64,000 nucleotides of DNA from Rathayibacter sp. VKM Ac-2760 (GTDB lineage Bacteria > Actinomycetota > Actinomycetes > Actinomycetales > Microbacteriaceae). A program made the translations under genes and the position numbers. Below are positions 59,152-64,000 of the stretch, piece by piece. The stretch's first letter is position 1. Each line of letters opens with the position of its first letter. The notes beneath the pieces are model-generated. The model was not told where the DNA came from and made no database searches. It saw only the letters and a program-made list of their open reading frames with translations. Location of the stretch: NCBI RefSeq assembly GCF_009834185.1, contig NZ_CP047173.1, positions 558,001 through 622,000 on the forward strand, written 5' to 3'.

Positions 59152-60306
59152 TCAGCGCAGCGGCCGCAGGAACTCCCGCACGTCCGCGACCAGCGTCTCC
59201 GGCTCCTCCAGCGCCGCGAAGTGCCCGCCGCGCTCCGGCACGTCCGTCCAGCGCACGATCGTGTGCGCGTCCTCGACGAAGCGCCGGATGCCGATGTCGT
59301 GCGCGAAGCAGATCACCGCGGTCGGCACTCCCGAGTTCTCCGGCGGCGCGCCCCACTCGCTCTCCTGCGCGTAGCCGACGGACGCGGCCGACCCCGCCGT
59401 CGCCGTGAACCAGTACAGCGACGCGTTCGCGAGCAGCAGCTCGAGTCCGACGATCTCCTCGGCCGGAGTCCCGGCCGGGTGCGTCCAGGCCTGGAACTTG
59501 TCCAGCATCCAGGCCAGCTGCGCGACCGGCGAGTCGCTGAGCAGCTCGCCGACGAGCCCCGGCCGCGTCGACTGGATCGCGATGTAGCCGAACTCCTCCG
59601 TCATGAAGGTGCGGACGCGCCGCAGCCGATCCTGCTCCAGCGGCGTGAGCGAGGCGGCGGTCTCCTCGTCGACCTCGGGCACGAAGCCGAGGGTCCCGTT
59701 CACGTGCACGCCGATCACCCGCTCCGGCGCCACCCGCGCGACCTCCGGCGAGATCCCCGCGCCGAGGTCGCCGCCCTGCACCGCGAAGCGGTCGTAGCCG
59801 AGCCGGTCCATCAGGGTCACCCAGGTCTCGGCGATCCGCCGGGTCGGCCAACCGCCGCCGGTCAGGGGGATCGAGAAGCCGAAACCGGGGATCGACGGGA
59901 TCACGACGTCGAACGCGTCGGCCGGGTCGCCGCCGTGCGCGGCCGGGTCGGTCAGCGGCCCGATCAGCCCGAGCAGCTCGAGGAACGACCCGGGCCAGCC
60001 GTGCGTCAGCAGCAGCGGCACCGCGCCGGGAACGCCCGAGCGCACGTGCGCGAAGTGGATCGTCTGCCCGTCGATCACGGTCGTGAACTGCGGCACCTCG
60101 TTCAGCCGCGCCTGCTGCGCCGGCCAGTCGAACTCCGCCCAGGCCTCGGCCAGCCGGCGGAGGGTCCCGGTCGGCACGCCGGTGTCCCAGTCGTCGCCGG
60201 GCAGCGGCGCCGGCAGTCGCGCGGCACGGAGCCGGCGGCGGAGGTCCTCGACGTCGCTCTCGCCGATGTCGATGCGGAAGGGGGAGATGCTCTCTGCTGC
60301 GCTCAT
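59152..60306 (-). CDS. Epoxide hydrolase (EHN-type alpha/beta hydrolase)
   Basis: 384 residues. The N-terminal EHN domain (ISPFRIDIGESDVEDLRRRL) precedes an alpha/beta-hydrolase core with oxyanion motif HGWPGS at 102-107 and the nucleophile Asp180 in GGDLG (GGDWG in most relatives). The catalytic His lies in ERGGHFAALEEP near the end, and a lid domain between contributes Tyr candidates. It opens epoxides to diols, often in detoxification. No signal peptide. ATG 60306. Divergent from the XRE regulator at 60615. Confidence 0.9.
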   Translation of the reverse strand: MSAAESISPFRIDIGESDVEDLRRRLRAARLPAPLPGDDWDTGVPTGTLRRLAEAWAEFDWPAQQARLNEVPQFTTVIDGQTIHFAHVRSGVPGAVPLLLTHGWPGSFLELLGLIGPLTDPAAHGGDPADAFDVVIPSIPGFGFSIPLTGGGWPTRRIAETWVTLMDRLGYDRFAVQGGDLGAGISPEVARVAPERVIGVHVNGTLGFVPEVDEETAASLTPLEQDRLRRVRTFMTEEFGYIAIQSTRPGLVGELLSDSPVAQLAWMLDKFQAWTHPAGTPAEEIVGLELLLANASLYWFTATAGSAASVGYAQESEWGAPPENSGVPTAVICFAHDIGIRRFVEDAHTIVRWTDVPERGGHFAALEEPETLVADVREFLRPLR

Positions 60307-60349
60307 GCCTCCACTCTGCCGACGAAGGCGGACAGAATCTGTCCCCCTT

Positions 60350-60545
60350 CGCCGGTCGAGCAGCCCCGAAGGGGCGCACTCTGCCGGTCGAGCAGCCCCG
60401 GAGGGGCGCACTCTGCTGGTCGAGTAGCCCCGCCGGGGCGTATCGAGACCCACCGTCACCAGCACGTCCGGCGGACGCGGATCTCGATACGCCCGCTCCG
60501 CGGGCTCCTCGATCAGCATGCAGCGGCGGACCGACGGCGAGCATG
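60350..60545. repeat. Cluster of GTATCGAGACC palindrome copies
   Basis: Two truncated plus copies (about 60353-60378 and 60384-60409, agccccgaaggggc and agccccggaggggc cores), a full plus copy at about 60415-60453 (stem CCCCG/CGGGG) and a minus copy at about 60479-60520, then a fragment near 60543. They fill the 308-nt divergent gap, which must also hold the promoters of both flanking genes. Confidence 0.75.
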
Positions 60546-60614
60546 CCGGTCGAGGAGCACCGGTGCCCCCGCAGGGCACCCCTCACCGCGCCCCCGAGCC
60601 GTAGCGTGACAGGC

Positions 60615-61523
60615 ATGACGAACGACCCCGAGGCCCGCGACTTCCTGACCTCCCGGCGCGCGCGGCTGACCCCCGAGCAGGTCGAGCTCCCCGGCGGCGG
60701 CCACCGGCGCGTGCCTGGCCTGCGCCGCAGCGAGGTCGCCCAGCTGGCCGGCGTGAGCATCGAGTACTACTCCCGGCTCGAGCGCGGCGACCTGCGCGGC
60801 GCCTCCGAGTCGGTGCTCGAGGCGCTCGCCGCCGCCCTCCGCCTCGACCACGCCGAGCGCGAGCACCTCTTCGACCTCGCCCGCGCCGCCGAGGGCTCGC
60901 CGCTGCGCTCCCGCCGCCGGAAGCCCGCGACCGTCCGCCCGAGCATGCGCCTCGCGGTCGAGTCGATCACCTCCGCCCCCGCCTTCGTCCGCAACGGCCG
61001 TCTCGACGTCCTGGTCGAGAACGACCTGTTCCGCGCGCTCTACGCCGACCTCTACGCGCTCCCGGAGCGGCCGGTCAACCTCGCCCGCTTCGCCTTCCTG
61101 CAGCGCGAGCTGGCCGAGGCGTTCTACCCGGTCTGGAGCACCGCCGCCGACATCACCGTCGGCATCCTCCGCACCGAGGCCGGCCGGGCCCCGCACGACG
61201 CCGCCCTCCAGGCCCTGATCGGCGAGCTCTCCACCCGGAGCGACGAGTTCCGCACCCGCTGGGGCGCCCACGAGGTGCGCCACCACGCCAGCGGCAGCAA
61301 GCACTTCCACCACCCGGTCGTCGGCGACCTGCACCTCAGCTACGAGGCGTTCGAGCCCCTCGGCGACCCCGGCCTCGACTTCCTGATCTACAGCGCCGAG
61401 CCCGGCTCGCCGAGCGACGACGCGCTGAGGCTGCTGGCGAGCTGGTCGGCCACGCACACCGCCGAGGCCGCCGAGGCCGCGCCCGCCCGCCGCTCCGCCC
61501 CCGCCGACAGGACCTCCGAGTGA
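60615..61523 (+). CDS. XRE-family regulator with MmyB-like ligand-binding domain
   Basis: 302 residues. N-terminal helix-turn-helix (VPGLRRSEVAQLAGVSIEYYSRLERGDLRGAS, about 32-63) and a C-terminal MmyB-like domain containing YADLYALPERPVNLARFAF and RWGAHEVRHHASGSKHFHHPVVGDLHL, which binds fatty-acid-like ligands in structurally known relatives. ATG 60615 follows a TAGCGT box (60602-60607), so the mRNA is probably leaderless. Coupled to the MFS gene by a GTGA overlap; a regulator of this exporter and perhaps of the divergent epoxide hydrolase. Confidence 0.92.
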   Translation: MTNDPEARDFLTSRRARLTPEQVELPGGGHRRVPGLRRSEVAQLAGVSIEYYSRLERGDLRGASESVLEALAAALRLDHAEREHLFDLARAAEGSPLRSRRRKPATVRPSMRLAVESITSAPAFVRNGRLDVLVENDLFRALYADLYALPERPVNLARFAFLQRELAEAFYPVWSTAADITVGILRTEAGRAPHDAALQALIGELSTRSDEFRTRWGAHEVRHHASGSKHFHHPVVGDLHLSYEAFEPLGDPGLDFLIYSAEPGSPSDDALRLLASWSATHTAEAAEAAPARRSAPADRTSE

Positions 61524-62701
61524 ACCGCCGCACCACTCTCCTCTTCGCCGTCGCGGGCGGCGTCGCCGTCGGCAACCTCTACTGGGCGCAGCCGCTCCTC
61601 GACTTCGTCGCCACCGACCTCGGCACGAGCACCGGATCCGCGGGCTGGCTCGTCACTGCGACGCAGCTCGGCTACGCCCTCGGCGTCCTCCTCTTCGTCC
61701 CGCTCGGCGACGTGCTCGACCGCCGGATCCTGGTGCCGGCGGCGATGCTCTGCGCCTCCGTCGCCCTGCTGGCCTGCGCGCTCGCCCCGACCTTCGCCGT
61801 GCTCGTCGCGACCCTCGCGCTCGTCGGCCTGACCACCGTCGCCGGCCAGATCCTCGCCCCGCTCGCGGGAGACCTCGCCGACGACGCCACCCGCGGCCGG
61901 GTCGTCGGCACGGTCGTCTCGGGCATCCTGACCGGCATCCTCGTCTCCCGCACCGTCAGCGGACTGATCGCGCAGGCCGCCGGCTGGCGCACCGTGTACG
62001 TCGTCGCGGCGATCGCGGGCGTGGTGCTCGCCGTGCTCCTCGCCCGGGCGATCCCGTCGCTCCCGCCGCGGACCCGGCTGCGCTACCCCGCGCTGATCGC
62101 CTCGGTCTTCGCGATCGTCCGCCGCGAGCGCTCGGTCCGCTGGAGCCTCGCCCTCGGCGGCACCTCGTTCGCCGTCTTCACGCTGTTCTGGACGTCGCTG
62201 ACCTTCCTCCTCAGCGCCCCGCCCTTCTCCTTCGACGTCGGCACCATCGGCCTCTTCGGCCTGATCGGCCTGGCCGGCGCGATCGCGGCCCAGCGCGCGG
62301 GCCACCTGCACGACCGCGGGCTCGCCCTGCCGGCGATCGGCGTCGCCTGGGCGGCCGTGCTGGTGTCGTTCGTGATCGGCGGACTGGGCGGCGGCTCCGT
62401 CGTCGCCGTGATCGTCGCGATCCTCGTGCTCGACGTCGCGATCCAGGGCCACAACATCCTGGTGCAGTCGCGGATGTTCCAGGTCGACCCGTCGGCGCGC
62501 AGCCGCCTCAACACCGCGTTCATCACCACCAACTTCGTCTGCGGCGCGGTGGGCTCGGCTCTCGCCTCGTTCCTCTGGAGCCACGGCGGCTGGGGCGCGG
62601 TCTGCGTCGCCGGAGCCGTGCTGAGCGGCTTCGCGCTCACGGTCTGGCTCCTCGGCCGCCGCTCCGCCCTCGTGCTCCCCGCGGCGCAGCCGGCGGTCTG
62701 A
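61520..62701 (+). CDS. MFS transporter, exporter type
   Basis: 393 residues, 12 predicted segments. N-terminal YWAQPLLDFVATDLGTSTGSAGWLVTATQLGYALG and motif A-like PLGDVLDRR; typical of the MFS group related to YybF/YnfM exporters. GTG 61520 overlaps the regulator stop. Probably exports a toxic compound sensed by the MmyB-like domain. Confidence 0.9.
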   Translation: MNRRTTLLFAVAGGVAVGNLYWAQPLLDFVATDLGTSTGSAGWLVTATQLGYALGVLLFVPLGDVLDRRILVPAAMLCASVALLACALAPTFAVLVATLALVGLTTVAGQILAPLAGDLADDATRGRVVGTVVSGILTGILVSRTVSGLIAQAAGWRTVYVVAAIAGVVLAVLLARAIPSLPPRTRLRYPALIASVFAIVRRERSVRWSLALGGTSFAVFTLFWTSLTFLLSAPPFSFDVGTIGLFGLIGLAGAIAAQRAGHLHDRGLALPAIGVAWAAVLVSFVIGGLGGGSVVAVIVAILVLDVAIQGHNILVQSRMFQVDPSARSRLNTAFITTNFVCGAVGSALASFLWSHGGWGAVCVAGAVLSGFALTVWLLGRRSALVLPAAQPAV

Positions 62702-62722
62702 GCGCGGCGGCGGCCGCCCGCG

Positions 62723-63538
62723 TCAGCTCAGCCGGAAGGGCTCACCCGGCGCGAGCACGTGCACCCGCTGCGGGTGCGACACCGCCCGGAGCACGTCCGC
62801 CGGGTCGCCGTTGAACGGCGCGAAGTCCGGCGAATCCACCGAGCCCCAGTGGTGCAGCAGCAGCTGCGAGCTCGGATGCGCGTCCGCCATCTCGATCGCG
62901 CCCTCGAAGGTGAAGTGCCACTCGCTGTCCGAGAAGTCGAAGAGCATCACGTCCGGGCTCGGCCCGGTCAGGTGGTGCTCGCGGATCAGCCGCGAGTCGC
63001 CGGGCGCCCAGACGGTGCCGTCGGGCGTCTCGATCCAGAAGCCGCAGGCGTCCTCCTCCTCGAAGAAGCGCTGCCCCGGCTCGGGGAAGGCGTTCTGCCA
63101 GGCGTGGTCGGCCGGGGTCAGCCGGACGCGGGTGCCGCCGACCGCGAACTCCTCGCCGATCCCGTGCCCGTGCGCCGCGAGTCCCTCGGTGGTCATCTCG
63201 GACGCGACGTAGCGCGTCGAGTGGAACGCCGTCGTGACCGGACCCAGCTCGCGACAGGTCGGCCGGCTGAAGTGGTCGTTGTCGCTGTGCGTGACCAGCA
63301 CCGCGTCCAGCCGCGGCACGGCCGGCGCGGCGATCGGGAAGTCGATCAGCACCGGCATGTCGAAGCCGCCGAGCAGCGGGTCGATCATCAGCGTCGTGCC
63401 GCGGGAGGTGAGCAGGAACCCGGCCATGCCGAGCCAGCGCAGCGTCGTGCCCCCGTCGTCCTCGAAGGCCTCGTCGCCGAAGGAGCGGGTCGGCCCCGCC
63501 ACGGCCTGGCGGCGCTCGTCGTCGTGGGCACGGGTCAT
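62723..63538 (-). CDS. MBL-fold metallo-hydrolase (UlaG-like)
   Basis: 271 residues. After a disordered N-terminus the beta-lactamase-fold motifs appear: LRWLGMAGFLLTSRGTTLMIDP, VTHSDNDHFSRP (the HxHxDH motif with Ser-Asp-Asn-Asp replacing the second His), LTPADHAWQN, WAPGDSR and LLLHHWGS. Loss of the second His suggests a UlaG/lactonase-type site. Substrate unknown. ATG 63538 follows GCGGAGACG. Its stop faces the MFS gene stop, 21 nt away. Confidence 0.88.
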   Translation of the reverse strand: MTRAHDDERRQAVAGPTRSFGDEAFEDDGGTTLRWLGMAGFLLTSRGTTLMIDPLLGGFDMPVLIDFPIAAPAVPRLDAVLVTHSDNDHFSRPTCRELGPVTTAFHSTRYVASEMTTEGLAAHGHGIGEEFAVGGTRVRLTPADHAWQNAFPEPGQRFFEEEDACGFWIETPDGTVWAPGDSRLIREHHLTGPSPDVMLFDFSDSEWHFTFEGAIEMADAHPSSQLLLHHWGSVDSPDFAPFNGDPADVLRAVSHPQRVHVLAPGEPFRLS

Positions 63539-63605
63539 CGTCGTCTCCGCTCGTCGAGGTCGGTCACGGACCACCCTACGAGCGGTCCCGGGAAGCGTCG
63601 GGAGC

Positions 63606-63926
63606 TCACTCCGCGAAGACGCGCTTCGCGACGTCGATCGCCGAGAGCGCCTTCGGCCAGCCGGCGTAGAAGGCGAGGTGCGTGAACGCCTCGACGATCT
63701 CGGCCTCGGTCAGCCCGTTCTCGCGGCCGATGCGGGTGTGCGACTCCAGCTGCACCGTGCTGCCACCGGTGAGCAGCGAGGAGAGGGTGAGGAGGCTGCG
63801 GTCGCGCTTGCCGAGCTCGGGACGCTCCCAGACGTCGCCGAAGAGGACGTCCTCGGTGAGCTGCACGATCTTCGGGGCGAGGTCGCCGATCGTGGCGCGG
63901 AGCGGGCTGGGGGTGGTCTCGGGCAC
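63606..63926 (-). CDS. Carboxymuconolactone decarboxylase-family protein
   Basis: 106 residues from GTG 63926, preceded by GAGGAG. The helical CMD fold reads LFGDVWERPELGKRDRSLLTLSSLLTGG, then ESHTRIGRENGLTEAEIVEAFTHLAFYAGWPKA. There is no CxxC, so this is the 4-carboxymuconolactone-decarboxylase branch rather than the AhpD branch. In-frame ATG 63980 would add 18 residues without family support. It is 67 nt upstream of the metallo-hydrolase gene, possibly in one operon. Confidence 0.9.
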   Translation of the reverse strand: MPETTPSPLRATIGDLAPKIVQLTEDVLFGDVWERPELGKRDRSLLTLSSLLTGGSTVQLESHTRIGRENGLTEAEIVEAFTHLAFYAGWPKALSAIDVAKRVFAE

Positions 63927-64000
63927 GGGGATCTCCTCGGGGTCTGCGGTCGGCCGGTCGGCCGACCCGTCCCACTCCACCCCTGCCCGGCCGCGCGAGG
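63927..64000. other. Right edge of the window, no gene recognised
   Basis: 74 nt upstream of the carboxymuconolactone-decarboxylase-like gene. I see no feature beyond its ribosome binding site. Confidence 0.5.

Overview
This window is high-GC actinobacterial chromosome, most likely from the family Microbacteriaceae. The support is strongly G/C-biased third codon positions, GTG starts, 4-nt stop/start overlaps in almost every operon, an Lsr2-type nucleoid protein, and intergenic palindromes of the kind common in that family. That placement is inference; no 16S or marker gene is present. I see no tRNA, rRNA, transposase, integrase, phage gene or CRISPR array.

The content is dominated by uptake and breakdown of plant-derived sugars. 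3-6871 is a co-directional run: SAF-domain oxidoreductase (fragment), ribose-type ABC importer, epimerase-type dehydrogenase, 3-hydroxyisobutyrate-dehydrogenase-like enzyme and a fuconolactonase-like amidohydrolase. It looks like a sugar-acid or lactone pathway of unknown substrate. 6939-11407 holds an Lsr2-like protein, a DUF4287 protein, a coupled secreted-protein/ABC-transporter operon and a Fic protein. 11826-20618 holds a LacI regulator with a nucleoside hydrolase, a divergent sugar ABC importer lacking its own ATPase plus a GH3 glycosidase, and an aldo/keto reductase. 20946-32323 is an orphan HipB-like regulator and a glycosidase island (GH27, GH51, GH36; divergent GH127, an MFS exporter and an unrecognised 733-residue protein) suited to galactose- and arabinofuranose-containing plant glycans.

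33494-42341 carries a peroxiredoxin-like protein, a three-gene membrane/lipoprotein operon with tandem upstream palindromes, a GH95-like glycosidase divergent from a TIM-barrel isomerase, and an AraC regulator divergent from a PhyH-type oxygenase. 42763-47867 is araBDA with a LacI-type regulator, so arabinose released by the GH51/GH127 enzymes can enter the pentose phosphate pathway. 48755-49797 is a CmtR-like metal sensor with a cation-efflux protein. 51117-53495 is L-rhamnose isomerase with a divergent LacI regulator. 53682-59002 is a peptide-type ABC importer whose second permease and ATPase genes each carry an apparent single-base frameshift. 59152-63926 holds an epoxide hydrolase, an XRE regulator with an MFS exporter, a UlaG-like metallo-hydrolase and a carboxymuconolactone-decarboxylase-like protein.

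The most unusual non-coding content is in the gaps: about 30 copies of a covarying palindrome (core GGTCGAGTAG...GTATCGAGACC), an 11-unit tandem array of nested inverted repeats at 32379-33485 with relatives at 48.4 and 50.8 kb, and at least four further families of long hairpins. The araB and rhaI promoters share one architecture, with a -35/-10 pair 18 nt apart and a LacI-type operator just downstream.
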